64,000 bases of DNA from Methanocaldococcus villosus KIN24-T80 (lineage in GTDB: Archaea; AGJL01; Methanococci; Methanococcales; Methanocaldococcaceae). Location of the stretch: the NCBI RefSeq assembly GCF_000371805.1, contig NZ_AQUK01000001.1, forward strand, positions 558,001-622,000. The letters run 5' to 3'. Shown here in pieces: positions 12,844 through 23,837 of this stretch. The notes beneath the pieces were generated by a model, which was not told the DNA's origin, searched no databases, and worked only from the letters and a program-made list of their open reading frames with translations. Both the position numbers and the translations under genes were made by a program. The stretch's first letter is position 1, and every line of letters starts with the position of its first letter.

Positions 12844-13841
12844 TATCTCACTTTTTTAGCTACAATAAGCTTAGTAGGATAGAAAGAATAGCCAATAATA
12901 TCCTTTAAGTCAGTAACTTCTAAAATTTCAAATCCTAGATTTTTTAAATACTCAATATATTCATTTAAACTTAAATCTCCTTCAAATGTAAATTTATACT
13001 TCCCTTTCTTAAAACTACCAAAGAAATGCCATTCCATACCATCTAAAAGGTTGTTTAGGTTTTCATCATCCTCAGGAAAACACTGTTTATTTATATAAAG
13101 CCCATTATAATTTAAAGAGTTGTATATCTTCTTAGCTATCTCCTTATTCTTCCCTCCTGGGTTATATGAGGAGAATATTATATCATAATTACCTAAACTA
13201 TCTTTAAAAAAGTCTCCTTTTATTGTAAAAACATTTTTTGCTCCTTTTAAAAATAATTTTTCTGCTTCTTCTATAACTTCAGGTAGGTCAAATACATAAC
13301 ATTTCAAATTTTTAAATCTTCTACTAAAAGCTACTGCATATAACCCATGCCCACCTCCTAAATCTAGAAGGGTTTTTGCAGTCTCAAATTCCTTATATTT
13401 TGAAAGATAATCCACTACCTTAGGCACTTCCCAACACTTGCATCCACTAGCTAATCTCTTTATTATCAATTTAAATGAAATTTCTTCTCTTTTTCCTTTT
13501 AATATTTCTTTTAGATTTTGCCATTTCCTTAAATATGTAAAATAGTATAATAAATAATCAATTAAACAAAGATCAGAATTTTCATTTAAAAATATGTTAG
13601 CTTCTTCACTATTTTTATATTTTCCATCCTTATATTCTAATAATCCAAGTTTATAAAGGATTTTTAATAAGTAATCTACCAAAACACTGTCTAAACCTAA
13701 CTCTTTAGAAATTTGTTCAGGTGTTTTATACTCTTCTAAATAATTAAATATTCTAAGCTCTAATGAAGCTTTTAAAATATAAATTATTCTTGCATCAGAA
13801 TAAGAATAGTGAAAAAGCTCCAAAATATTTCTAGGACTCAT
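12843..13841 (-). CDS. SAM-dependent methyltransferase, O-methyltransferase (dimerisation-domain) family
   Basis: The 332-residue protein has a helical winged-helix-like N-terminal dimerisation domain (residues 1-100: IFNYLEEYKTPEQISKELGL) and a C-terminal Rossmann methyltransferase domain. The SAM motif is LLDLGGGHGLYAVAF (about residue 160), followed by the acidic end of strand 2 in CYVFDLPEVIE. This layout is shared with plant-type small-molecule O-methyltransferases and bacterial tetrapyrrole or antibiotic methyltransferases. The substrate is unknown. Its place in an operon with a chelate importer and cfbC suggests modification of a metal-binding small molecule or tetrapyrrole, which is inference. 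Confidence 0.82.
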   Translation of the reverse strand: MSPRNILELFHYSYSDARIIYILKASLELRIFNYLEEYKTPEQISKELGLDSVLVDYLLKILYKLGLLEYKDGKYKNSEEANIFLNENSDLCLIDYLLYYFTYLRKWQNLKEILKGKREEISFKLIIKRLASGCKCWEVPKVVDYLSKYKEFETAKTLLDLGGGHGLYAVAFSRRFKNLKCYVFDLPEVIEEAEKLFLKGAKNVFTIKGDFFKDSLGNYDIIFSSYNPGGKNKEIAKKIYNSLNYNGLYINKQCFPEDDENLNNLLDGMEWHFFGSFKKGKYKFTFEGDLSLNEYIEYLKNLGFEILEVTDLKDIIGYSFYPTKLIVAKKVR

Positions 13842-13849
13842 AATATCAC

Positions 13850-14950
13850 TTAACTTAAATCTTCTAAGGTTATCTTTTTAAATCCACCATAGTGTTCAGC
13901 CATTATTTTATAAACTGGCTTTCCTACCAAGAAGATATAAATATTATCAGCTTTTTCTTCAGGATTTATATCTTTAAATCTCTCTGGATAAAGCACTTTA
14001 CCCATAAAGTATGCATCAGCTAAAGCTGTTCCTATATTTGTAGCATAGTAATTGTAAGGTAATATTCCATAAACATGCCCTTCATTAAAAGCTTTTAAAG
14101 ATTTATAGAAATTTGGATTTTCTTTATAATCTTTTTTTATTAATAAAAACCCACCTTCATCAATAAAAATATAATCTGGATTCCATTCTAACAGCTTTTC
14201 CTTTGATATGGAAACCCATTTATAACCACTAACTTCATTATCTACAACACTTTTTGTATTTATAGCCATTAACGGTGGGAAATTTGAAAATGTACTTTCT
14301 ATCCCCCTCATTCCTTTATATCCAACACCACCAACATAAACACTAGGCTTATTATTAATATCCATAGTTCTCTTGTTTAAATCTTCTAATGTTTTATCAA
14401 TGAAATTAATAACTTCTTCAGCTCTATCTTCTTTATTTAACACCTTTCCAGCAATTCTTATTGATTGATAAAGCTTATCATTTTTAAATGTTCCTAAAAC
14501 TCCATAATCTAAAACTACAACAGGGATTCCTGTCTTTTTTTGTAATTCATCTGCAGCATCTTTTGTAGCAAAAGTGTAGAAAATGACATTAGGATGAACC
14601 TCTATTATTTTCTCTATATTTGGCTTTGGTGATGGACCTCCTTGCCCTATAATTGGTAGATTTGCTAGTTCAGGATGTGCTAACCTATATGGCCTACCAT
14701 ATGGTGTCCAAAGTTTTTCAGAACTTTCAACTCCAACAACCTTATCTGTAGCATTTAAATATACTATGAGCCTTAAACATCCTGGACCTATGCATACTAT
14801 TCTATTAACTTCTTTTGGAATCTCTACCTCTCTACCCAAAATATCCTTTATAACCCTCTTCTCTCCAACTTTATTCTCATTCATACAACCTGCTAAAGCT
14901 AAAGAAGAAATCAGTAATATTGAAATAATTAGTATAGCCTTGTTATTCAT
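13850..14950 (-). CDS. Metal-chelate/corrinoid ABC transporter substrate-binding lipoprotein
   Basis: The 366-residue protein starts with a lipoprotein signal peptide (ISSLALAGC, lipobox cysteine at about residue 21). The fold is that of class III binding proteins: [16 protein letters not shown] is the N-lobe marker, and [16 protein letters not shown] leads into the interlobe region. It would hold its ligand outside the membrane for the permease at 11848. It is the first gene of the transporter-cfbC operon. The start follows GGTG. The ligand class is iron-siderophore, nickel chelate or cobamide. Confidence 0.9.
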   Translation of the reverse strand: MNNKAILIISILLISSLALAGCMNENKVGEKRVIKDILGREVEIPKEVNRIVCIGPGCLRLIVYLNATDKVVGVESSEKLWTPYGRPYRLAHPELANLPIIGQGGPSPKPNIEKIIEVHPNVIFYTFATKDAADELQKKTGIPVVVLDYGVLGTFKNDKLYQSIRIAGKVLNKEDRAEEVINFIDKTLEDLNKRTMDINNKPSVYVGGVGYKGMRGIESTFSNFPPLMAINTKSVVDNEVSGYKWVSISKEKLLEWNPDYIFIDEGGFLLIKKDYKENPNFYKSLKAFNEGHVYGILPYNYYATNIGTALADAYFMGKVLYPERFKDINPEEKADNIYIFLVGKPVYKIMAEHYGGFKKITLEDLS

Positions 14951-15027
14951 ACTAACACCTAAATTTTAATGATTAAATAAGAATATAAGATAACAATATA
15001 TTATTTAAATCTTACCTTATTAGAAAA

Positions 15028-15036
15028 TTATATATA
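15028..15036 (+). promoter_or_regulatory. TATA box of the SRP RNA gene
   Basis: TTATATATA lies 23-31 bp upstream of the expected 5' end of the SRP RNA, with an A-rich BRE position before it. Spacing fits a standard archaeal TBP/TFB promoter. Confidence 0.65.
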
Positions 15037-15058
15037 CAAAATTTGGATAATTATTAGA

Positions 15059-15388
15059 TTGGCGTGCATGGCTAGGCCGGGGGGTTGGGCGTCCCCTGTA
15101 ACCCGAAACCGCCCTTATGCGGGGGCCGAAAACCTGGGGGCGGCATGCCCACGGACTCCCTTCTCCAACCTTCTCCCTATGACTCCTCGTCCCGTGGGGC
15201 TCGGCGGTGGGGGAGCTCCTTCTGTAGGGAAGGAGTAACCCCCTTTACCCGCCGAACCCCGCCAGGCCCGGAAGGGAGCAACGGTAGGCGGGACGTCGGC
15301 GCTCACGGGGTAGCGGGGATGAGGGAGAAGGTTGGGTAAAGAAGGGAGTCCGTGGGCATGTCCACCCCAGGGAAGCCATGCACGCCAC
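15059..15388 (+). ncRNA. Signal recognition particle 7S RNA
   Basis: A block of about 330 bp is strongly GC-rich in an AT-rich genome. The first bases GGCGTGCATGGCT (15061-15073) pair perfectly with AGCCATGCACGCC (15374-15386), closing the Alu-domain terminal helix. The S-domain helix 8 consensus is present: AGGCCCGGAAGGGAGCA with its GGAA tetraloop, followed by the asymmetric-loop segment AACGGTAGGC. Long complementary arms (ACTCCCTTCTCCAACCTT with its complement about 180 bases later) form helix 5. This is the scaffold for SRP19 and SRP54. The ends are estimated to within a few bases. Confidence 0.95.
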
Positions 15389-15410
15389 CAATTATTTTAA
15401 GGGATAAATT

Positions 15411-15890
15411 ATGATAATAGGAGTTATATCTGATACCCACATATATGATAGAGCTTTAGAATTACCAAAAACTGTTTTTGATGAGTTTTCTAATGTGGAT
15501 CTCATTATACACTGTGGAGATATAACTGATCCTGAAGTTTTAAAATGCCTTAATGATATAGCAAAGGTTATAGCTGTCAAAGGAAATATGGATTATCTTG
15601 ATCTTCCAAGAAAAGAAATTTTAACTATTGATAAATATAAAATTGGTGTTATTCATGGAGATATAATATATCCAAGAGGGGATAAGCTAAAACTTAGATT
15701 ATTAGCAAAAGAGATGGGTGTTAATATCCTTATTTCAGGTCATACACATTGGCCATTTATTGATCATTATAATGATACTCTCCTTTTAAATCCAGGATCT
15801 CCAACAGTTCCAAGATGTTCTTTTAAATCTATTATGAAGTTATCATTAGAGGATAAAGTAGAAGCTAAAATTATCCCTGTGAGAGAATGA
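15411..15890 (+). CDS. YfcE/MJ0936-type metallophosphodiesterase
   Basis: This 159-residue calcineurin-like phosphoesterase has the full metal motif series: GVISDTHIYD, HCGDITD, VKGNMDY, IHGD and SGHTHWP, ending with LNPGSPTVPR. Archaeal homologues hydrolyse model phosphodiesters with Ni or Mn. The natural substrate is unknown. The ATG is 22 bp after the SRP RNA, and the 3' end overlaps the ferredoxin start by 4 bp. Confidence 0.92.
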   Translation: MIIGVISDTHIYDRALELPKTVFDEFSNVDLIIHCGDITDPEVLKCLNDIAKVIAVKGNMDYLDLPRKEILTIDKYKIGVIHGDIIYPRGDKLKLRLLAKEMGVNILISGHTHWPFIDHYNDTLLLNPGSPTVPRCSFKSIMKLSLEDKVEAKIIPVRE

Positions 15891-16051
15891 AAGTGTTAGA
15901 TAAATGTGTTGGTTGCGGGATATGTGTTGTTTTTTGTAAGAGAAGAGCAATTAGAACTTATGGGAGGGCAATTATAGATAAAGATAAATGTAATAACTGT
16001 GGAATTTGTGTAAAATATTGTCCAATAAATGCAATAGTTTTAGGTGAGTAG
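15887..16051 (+). CDS. Small 2x[4Fe-4S] ferredoxin
   Basis: The 54-residue protein (MKVLDKCVGCGICVVFCKRR at its start) is a minimal bacterial-type ferredoxin. Its two cluster motifs are CVGCGICVVFC and CNNCGICVKYCP. The first lacks the usual proline after its last cysteine and has KRR instead. The start overlaps the phosphodiesterase stop (ATGA), and its TAG stop is followed directly by the purO ATG, so it is embedded in the operon. It would carry low-potential electrons; the partner is unknown. Confidence 0.9.
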   Translation: MKVLDKCVGCGICVVFCKRRAIRTYGRAIIDKDKCNNCGICVKYCPINAIVLGE

Positions 16052-16654
16052 ATGTATATAGGTAGATTCTTAGTTGCTGGTAAAACAAAAAATGGAGCTC
16101 CATTCATAGCCTATAGGGTTTCAAGTACAAGTTTTCCTAATAGGATAGCAAAAATAAATGGAAATACAGTAGCAATAATTCCAAAAGATTTAAATGATAT
16201 ATTTAAAAATCCATATATATGCTATAATTGTATAAAAGTTGTTAATAACACTGTTGTTGCATCAAATGGATCACACACTGACTTTATTGCTGAAAAATTA
16301 AGTTATGGTAAAAGAGATGCTTTAGCTACAGTTTTGTTAGCTATGGATTATGAAAAAGATAATTATAAAACCCCAAGAATAGCAGGAATTTTAGATAGAG
16401 AAGAGTGTTATCTAGCATATATAAAAGATGATGAGCTTAGAGTAAAAAAGGTTTATTTAAAAGACGGTAAAGGATATTATTTAGGAGTTTATAATAGCTG
16501 CGAGATTAACGAAAAGCAAGTTATAGAAATAGAAGGAGAAAGTGCTGAGGAAATAGCTAAATATTTATTGGAATATGAGGAATTTGAATATCCTGTAGCT
16601 TCAGCTGTAGCTCTGATTAAGGAAAAAATAGAGTTGGCTGTAGCTAACAAATAA
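16052..16654 (+). CDS. purO: IMP cyclohydrolase, archaeal type
   Basis: The 200-residue protein catalyses the last step of inosinate synthesis, closing the ring of FAICAR. It is the archaeal PurO, not the bacterial PurH. Characteristic segments are YIGRFLVAGKTKNGAPFIAYRVSS, PNRIAKI and SNGSHTDFIAEKL. The length matches the family. The ATG directly follows the ferredoxin stop. Transcription probably continues from the SRP/phosphodiesterase side. Confidence 0.93.
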   Translation: MYIGRFLVAGKTKNGAPFIAYRVSSTSFPNRIAKINGNTVAIIPKDLNDIFKNPYICYNCIKVVNNTVVASNGSHTDFIAEKLSYGKRDALATVLLAMDYEKDNYKTPRIAGILDREECYLAYIKDDELRVKKVYLKDGKGYYLGVYNSCEINEKQVIEIEGESAEEIAKYLLEYEEFEYPVASAVALIKEKIELAVANK

Positions 16655-16760
16655 AATTTTTGAAATAGTTAATCCATAAATTTAAATTATGTAATTATAG
16701 AAAAGTATTTATAGAACTTCAAACACATTTTTATTGTCAAAATTCAAAAGAGGTGAAATC

Positions 16761-17456
16761 TTGGTTTTAGAACCAAAAGAGTTAGAAGTGGTTAACACCT
16801 TAGTTTTTGAAACATTAGGTAATCCAGAAAGAGAAAGAGAATTTAAATTAAAAACATTGAAAAAATGGGGATTTGATTTAATCTTTGGTAAAATAAATGG
16901 AAAAGAAACCTACTTTACTGCTGAGATAGATACAAAAAAAGCTGGAGATAAATATACTATTGATGAAAAAGAGTATGAAGTTATAGAAGTTTTAGATGAG
17001 TTACCAAAAAACACTGAACTTTATGCCCATATTGAAATGGAAATGGGAATGGCTTATATTGTTTGTCAATTAAGGGATGAAGACAGCAAGAACACTGAGA
17101 TCTTAAGGGTTCCGGCAGGGTCTCTATTAATGGCTTTCTTTAAAAAGAATAAATTAGGTAATTTAATAAAAGCTATTAAAAATATTGGAATAAGTTCAGA
17201 GTTTTTCATGCAAAATGGTGCTGGAGGAGAGCCATATAGCTATGAAAATCTACCAAATATAGCAAGAAGATTTATAAGAAGTGTTAGAAAAGTTGAAAAA
17301 GAAACAGGATTTGGTAGATTGGCATTTGCATACTATGGAGAAACAAAAGATGGAGAGCCCAGATATTGGTTATCTTGGTTATTACCTACAATAGCCCTAT
17401 TTGACTTAGATATAGCAAAAAAAGCAAATGACACATTGGGAATATTAAAAGAATAA
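16761..17456 (+). CDS. Conserved protein of unknown function
   Basis: I do not recognise this 231-residue protein. It starts at a TTG (16761), chosen because AGAGGTGA ends 4 nt before it; an in-frame TTG at 16734 lacks a Shine-Dalgarno and would add nine residues. It is soluble, with an alpha/beta pattern, a glutamate/methionine segment (HIEMEMGMAYIVCQL) and a basic helical segment ARRFIRSVRKVEKE near residue 170. A tryptophan-rich segment (PRYWLSWLLPT) lies near the C-terminus. A candidate TATA element (TATTTATA, about 16707) lies upstream. The next gene follows after 24 bp. Confidence 0.72.
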   Translation: MVLEPKELEVVNTLVFETLGNPEREREFKLKTLKKWGFDLIFGKINGKETYFTAEIDTKKAGDKYTIDEKEYEVIEVLDELPKNTELYAHIEMEMGMAYIVCQLRDEDSKNTEILRVPAGSLLMAFFKKNKLGNLIKAIKNIGISSEFFMQNGAGGEPYSYENLPNIARRFIRSVRKVEKETGFGRLAFAYYGETKDGEPRYWLSWLLPTIALFDLDIAKKANDTLGILKE

Positions 17457-17480
17457 AAAAATTAAAAAAGAGGTGAAAAA

Positions 17481-17732
17481 ATGATTTATGGAGTCTTACT
17501 AAATATCCCTGAAAAATATGCACCAAAATATGAGGATATTATAAGAAAGATAATTGGTGAAGGTATAGCAAGAGGAGATATAATTTCTTTCTGTGAAGCA
17601 AGGTATAAAGGGGATGTAGCATTTGTCATGCTTGCAAGATCAAGAAGAGCTGCACAAAAAGTTTATGAAGAATTGAAAGAGCATCCAATACATGTAAAAG
17701 TTATAGAAATTGAAGGTAAAGAGATAGAATAA
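17481..17732 (+). CDS. Conserved small protein of unknown function
   Basis: The protein has 83 residues in an alternating alpha/beta pattern with a basic segment LARSRRAAQKVYEEL. No family is recognised. An exact AGAGGTGA lies 5 nt before the ATG. It is 24 bp downstream of the 16761 gene and probably co-transcribed. It ends one base before the convergent prs gene. A ferredoxin-like fold with a nucleic-acid or regulatory role would fit the pattern, but this is a guess. Confidence 0.7.
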   Translation: MIYGVLLNIPEKYAPKYEDIIRKIIGEGIARGDIISFCEARYKGDVAFVMLARSRRAAQKVYEELKEHPIHVKVIEIEGKEIE

Positions 17733-20231
<2,499 letters not shown>

Positions 20232-20235
<4 letters not shown>

Positions 20236-20711
20236 GTTCTCACTTTTTTCTTTTTATAATAATTTATCAACCCTCCAGCTTCTAATATTTCCTTTTCAAT
20301 TCCCTTTGGAATTTTACAGCTAATTGTTTTTTTATTATTAATTATTATTTTTTCATTTTTTAAATCTATAAATAACTCATCACCATCATTAATTTCATCA
20401 GTGTTTGCTGTAATGACATAAAGTCCATTGTTTATAGCATTTCTATAAAATATCCTTGCAAAACTTTTAGCTACAACAGCTTTAACCCCAGCATACTTTA
20501 TAGCCAAAACAGCTTGTTCTCTTGATGAACCACACCCAAAATTTTCTCCAGCAACAATTATTTTACCTTTAGCTTTCTTATAAAAATCCTTATCAATTCC
20601 ATAAAGGCAGTATCTTGCCAACTCATTTGGATCTGTTGTTCTTAAATAAGGCCCAGGAATTATAGCATCAGTATCAACATCATCCCCCAACTTATAAGCT
20701 ATTCCCCTCAT
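20232..20711 (-). CDS. hacB: Homoaconitase small subunit (coenzyme B pathway)
   Basis: The 159-residue swivel-domain subunit belongs to the LeuD/HacB family: [17 protein letters not shown], the [14 protein letters not shown] loop and [15 protein letters not shown]. Methanogens carry two such subunits. As I recall the published work, the substrate loop reads YLRT in the homoaconitase subunit (MJ1271) and YLVY in the isopropylmalate isomerase subunit (MJ1277). Here it reads YLRT, so I call homoaconitase, which makes homo2-4-aconitates for coenzyme B. The ATG at 20711 is preceded by GGTGA with 5 nt spacing; the GTG at 20720 is less likely. It overlaps the previous and next genes. Confidence 0.85.
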
Positions 20712-21003
20712 CTTCTTCACCTAATATCTCACATGTTAATGTATAAATAATCTCTCCTTTAAACAATTCCTCTATTTTCCTTTTTATTTCTTTAATTTCT
20801 TCTTCAGAGATTTTTTCTTCTAAAGGTTTATCTAACATAAATCCGCATCTATAGTAATATCCATCAGGAGCTATTAAAGCTAGTTCTGGATATTCAACAG
20901 AAAGAATTCTTACATCTTTTAACATAGTTAATATCTCTTTAAAAACCTTCTCAAAATCAAAACCTTCTCTAACATAAAACACTCCATCTATAGCTAGCTT
21001 CAT
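20692..21003 (-). CDS. Conserved protein of unknown function
   Basis: The 103-residue protein is soluble and acidic. It opens with KLAIDGVFYVREGFDF and has two conserved-looking aromatic/cysteine segments (APDGYYYRCGF and YTLTCEI). A charged helix of Glu/Lys lies between them. No family is recognised. It is translationally coupled on both sides: it overlaps aconitase X by 4 bp and hacB by 20 bp. That position suggests a role with a hydro-lyase, but nothing in the sequence shows it. Confidence 0.72.
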   Translation of the reverse strand: MKLAIDGVFYVREGFDFEKVFKEILTMLKDVRILSVEYPELALIAPDGYYYRCGFMLDKPLEEKISEEEIKEIKRKIEELFKGEIIYTLTCEILGEEDEGNSL

Positions 21004-22187
21004 TTTATCAACTCCCTAATACTTTTAAATATGACCTCACTTTTACAGAAACTTGGTAAATATACAGCAGCCTTTCCAGAGTTTGTAGCCACAATTTTAT
21101 AATTATCTTCTATTGGAGAAACAACCATACATGTATCCTTAACAACCTTTCCATTAGCTTTCTCAATGATTTTTGTAAATCCCATTCTATCTGATATGGA
21201 TTTAACATGCAATGAACAGCAAACCCATAAATCTGCTTTTAATTTTTTATCTTTTAAAATTTCTGCAATTTCTTTTATTTCTCTTATTGAACAGTGTGGA
21301 CATCCAATACATATTAGCTCAGGTTCTTCATCTGTAGTATTCAGTCTATCATATGCATCTTTAATCTCTTTTTTATCTATCTCTATCTTCTCAACTTTAT
21401 CATCAACTACATTCTTTACCTTGCACTCAGGTGTTATGTTTTCAGCATGATATAAAGCAACACCTCCAGAAGCAGCCATTACAGCACATAAACTTTTTAG
21501 ATCATCCTTACTTGGGTTGTATTTATACAAATCTTTAAAATAAGGAACTCTATTTTTAGCTATCTCTCCTACTATATATCCAACAGCAGAAAAAAATGTT
21601 TCATCATTATTATTTTTTTCAGCATCAATTTTTACAATAAAATCAGCCATCCTATTTTCATCTAAATGGTAGCCATAGTAAGGAGTCTTTCCCAATATAG
21701 CAGAAGCTAAAGCAGATTGAGCCCCCTCTCTATTTGTTCTAGCCCCAAGAACAGAGTTTGCAAAACTTACAGCAGAGCTTTCTGCCCAGGCAATATGCTC
21801 AGAAAATGATGGAATATTACCTGTTAAATAAGGAGTGCAAGTGCAACTAATCTCAACTCCCATTCTTTTAAATGCTTCTATTATTCTTAACTGCTTTTCA
21901 GCAAAATCTTCTTTTATTTTTAACTCTTTCCAATTATCTAAATCCATACCTGCAGGATTTAATGTTGAATATACAGCCACTTTCTCCTTAGAGAAATCCT
22001 CTAAAAATTCTAAACCAATATCACCTATTGTTTTATATGAAACCCCAGAAATCTGAGCTGAGCTAATATTTATTAATCTTTCAGCTCCATAAATTTCTCC
22101 AAGTTTAACTAATAATTCTAAACATTTTTGCTTGATTTCCCCATATTCTCCATCTAATATTCTTTCTTCTTCTTTTGTCAAATACAT
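21000..22187 (-). CDS. Aconitase X catalytic subunit (AcnX / phosphomevalonate dehydratase large subunit type)
   Basis: The 395-residue protein is the large-subunit-type AcnX (formerly DUF521). Visible marks are the INISSAQISGVSYKTIG segment, CTCTPYLTGNIPSFSEHIAWAESS with cysteine ligands, and the later CIGCPHCSIREI and WVCCSLHVK cysteine motifs. In archaea this family, with a DUF126 small subunit, dehydrates phosphomevalonate in the modified mevalonate pathway to isoprenoid lipids. No DUF126 gene is in this window. The start follows GGTGAG; divergent transcription of the radical SAM gene begins 61 bp away. Confidence 0.85.
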   Translation of the reverse strand: MYLTKEEERILDGEYGEIKQKCLELLVKLGEIYGAERLINISSAQISGVSYKTIGDIGLEFLEDFSKEKVAVYSTLNPAGMDLDNWKELKIKEDFAEKQLRIIEAFKRMGVEISCTCTPYLTGNIPSFSEHIAWAESSAVSFANSVLGARTNREGAQSALASAILGKTPYYGYHLDENRMADFIVKIDAEKNNNDETFFSAVGYIVGEIAKNRVPYFKDLYKYNPSKDDLKSLCAVMAASGGVALYHAENITPECKVKNVVDDKVEKIEIDKKEIKDAYDRLNTTDEEPELICIGCPHCSIREIKEIAEILKDKKLKADLWVCCSLHVKSISDRMGFTKIIEKANGKVVKDTCMVVSPIEDNYKIVATNSGKAAVYLPSFCKSEVIFKSIRELIK

Positions 22188-22248
22188 AATCTCACCAAAT
22201 TTATATTATATGTGTAGTTTATTATTAATAATACTGGAGGGTGTTGAA

Positions 22249-23172
22249 ATGATAGTCTATGGTCCAGTACCTTCAAGAAGATTAGGCTTATCATTAGGGA
22301 TAGATCCTGTTTATTACACTTGCACTTTTGATTGTATCTACTGCCAACTTGGAAGAACAAGATATCTAGTTAGCTCTCCAAAAGATATACCAAAAGATGT
22401 GTTAGAAAAATTTCCTACTGATGAGGAGATATATAATGAAGTTAAAAAGGTAATTGATAAAGATATAGATTATATCACCTTTGCTGGAAGTGGGGAACCA
22501 ACACTCTCACCATATTTAAAAGAAGCTATTGAGAGATTGAAAGAGTTTAATATACCAATATGTGTTATAACTAACTCCTCACTAATGAAATATAAAAAAG
22601 TGAGAGATGCTCTAAAAGAAGCTAATCTTGTTTCTGCAACACTAACTTCAATAAATCAAGAGATGTTTAAAAAAATACATAGAACAGAAATAAAGTTTAA
22701 AGATGTAATAAATGGGTTAATAAAATTTAGAAAATCTGCTGAAGACACTGTTTTAAATATAGAACTTATGGTTATAGAGGGGATTAATGATGATGACAAA
22801 ACCATATATAAGTTAAAAGAGATTTTTGAAAAGATAAACCCAAATAATATTGAAATAAACACTCCAATAAGACCTCCATGTGAAAAATATGTTAAAAAAG
22901 TAGAATATAGTAGATTGGTAGAAATTAAAAATATTATTGGAGATAAAGCATATATTATAGGAACTTGCAATAAAACATATAAAAAGCTAGAAAATAATCT
23001 TGAAAGAATTTCCTCAATGTTAAAAATACGACCATGTACTGTTGAAGATCTTGCCAATGCTTTAGGGATTCATGTATCAGAAGTTGGAAAATATTTATAT
23101 ATATTAAAAGATCATGGGAAGTTAGAGTGTAAAGAGGTAAATGGGAAGAAATATTATTTTTTAAATCCCTAA
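22249..23172 (+). CDS. Radical SAM protein with C-terminal winged helix
   Basis: The 307-residue protein opens with [18 protein letters not shown], then the cluster motif [13 protein letters not shown] (CxxxCxxC). GSGEPTLSP is the SAM-binding GGE-like motif. This layout matches the COG0731 group of archaeal and bacterial radical SAM proteins. The C-terminal 65 residues form a winged helix ([22 protein letters not shown]) and may bind nucleic acid. Start ATG 22249 follows GGAGGGTG; longer reading into 22132 would enter the divergent aconitase X gene. The substrate is unknown. The 3' end overlaps aroD by 12 bp. Confidence 0.88.
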   Translation: MIVYGPVPSRRLGLSLGIDPVYYTCTFDCIYCQLGRTRYLVSSPKDIPKDVLEKFPTDEEIYNEVKKVIDKDIDYITFAGSGEPTLSPYLKEAIERLKEFNIPICVITNSSLMKYKKVRDALKEANLVSATLTSINQEMFKKIHRTEIKFKDVINGLIKFRKSAEDTVLNIELMVIEGINDDDKTIYKLKEIFEKINPNNIEINTPIRPPCEKYVKKVEYSRLVEIKNIIGDKAYIIGTCNKTYKKLENNLERISSMLKIRPCTVEDLANALGIHVSEVGKYLYILKDHGKLECKEVNGKKYYFLNP

Positions 23173-23814
23173 AAGTTCCCAAATCTTTCTCAATTTTTCA
23201 ACATCTATCTGTCCTGGAGCTGATGCTTTTCCTTTATATGATGCAAAAGTTAAAATAGAACCATAGTAGATATTCAATACTCTTGTAATCTTTCCTTTCT
23301 CTCCCATACCTATACCTATAACCTTATTTTTATATTTATTAATAATTTCAAATATTTTTAAAGTGTCTTCCTTTTCATTAACCATTACAGCAAACTTTGC
23401 AATGTCCCCAATCTTCAGAGCTTCTTTCACTTTTTCATCTAAATCATTAGGAGTTTCACTAAAATTATGGTAAGATATAATAACTTTTGTATCACTCTTA
23501 ACCTTATTCCTGTATTCTACAACTTCCTTATTTCTCTTTTCTTTTAGCTCAATATCTATAAATTTGGCATTACAATCAATAGCTTTCTTAAAAAGCTTAA
23601 TTCTAAAATCATTATTACCTTCCCAATAACCCCCTTCCCATTTAGGGCGTATTGTTATTATAGCAGGATATTTACTCATCTCTTCTATATCTTTTTCAGA
23701 AATATTATTTAGGTAATCTATTCTGAACTCCACTAAATCAGCTAACTTTAAATACTCTTCTGCTACTTTAATAGCTTTATTAACATCTCTTTCTATTATG
23801 GGTAAGCAAATCAT
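23161..23814 (-). CDS. aroD: 3-dehydroquinate dehydratase, type I
   Basis: The 217-residue TIM-barrel enzyme dehydrates 3-dehydroquinate via a Schiff base in the shikimate pathway. Motifs include [17 protein letters not shown], the catalytic histidine in ISYHNF and the lysine expected in AKFAVMV. The C-terminal [14 protein letters not shown] is a family hallmark. The ATG at 23814 is used because GGTGAT precedes it by 4 nt; a TTG at 23826 has no site. The next gene diverges from it after only 23 bp. Confidence 0.94.
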   Translation of the reverse strand: MICLPIIERDVNKAIKVAEEYLKLADLVEFRIDYLNNISEKDIEEMSKYPAIITIRPKWEGGYWEGNNDFRIKLFKKAIDCNAKFIDIELKEKRNKEVVEYRNKVKSDTKVIISYHNFSETPNDLDEKVKEALKIGDIAKFAVMVNEKEDTLKIFEIINKYKNKVIGIGMGEKGKITRVLNIYYGSILTFASYKGKASAPGQIDVEKLRKIWELLGI

Positions 23815-23818
23815 AACA

Positions 23819-23833
23819 ATCACCAAAGGTGAT
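23819..23833. promoter_or_regulatory. Palindrome holding both Shine-Dalgarno sites of a divergent gene pair
   Basis: ATCACC-AAA-GGTGAT is a perfect inverted repeat. Read on the minus strand, GGTGAT sits 4 nt before the aroD ATG. Read on the plus strand, the same hexamer sits 4 nt before the TTG at 23838. No promoter can fit between the two starts, so both must lie inside the opposite gene. Confidence 0.7.
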
Positions 23834-23837
23834 GGTT

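Noticed and set aside
15085-15339. Open frames on both strands in the GC-rich block
   Set aside because: They lie entirely within the SRP RNA, whose terminal helix and helix 8 motif are clear; the protein readings are proline/glycine/arginine-rich noise.
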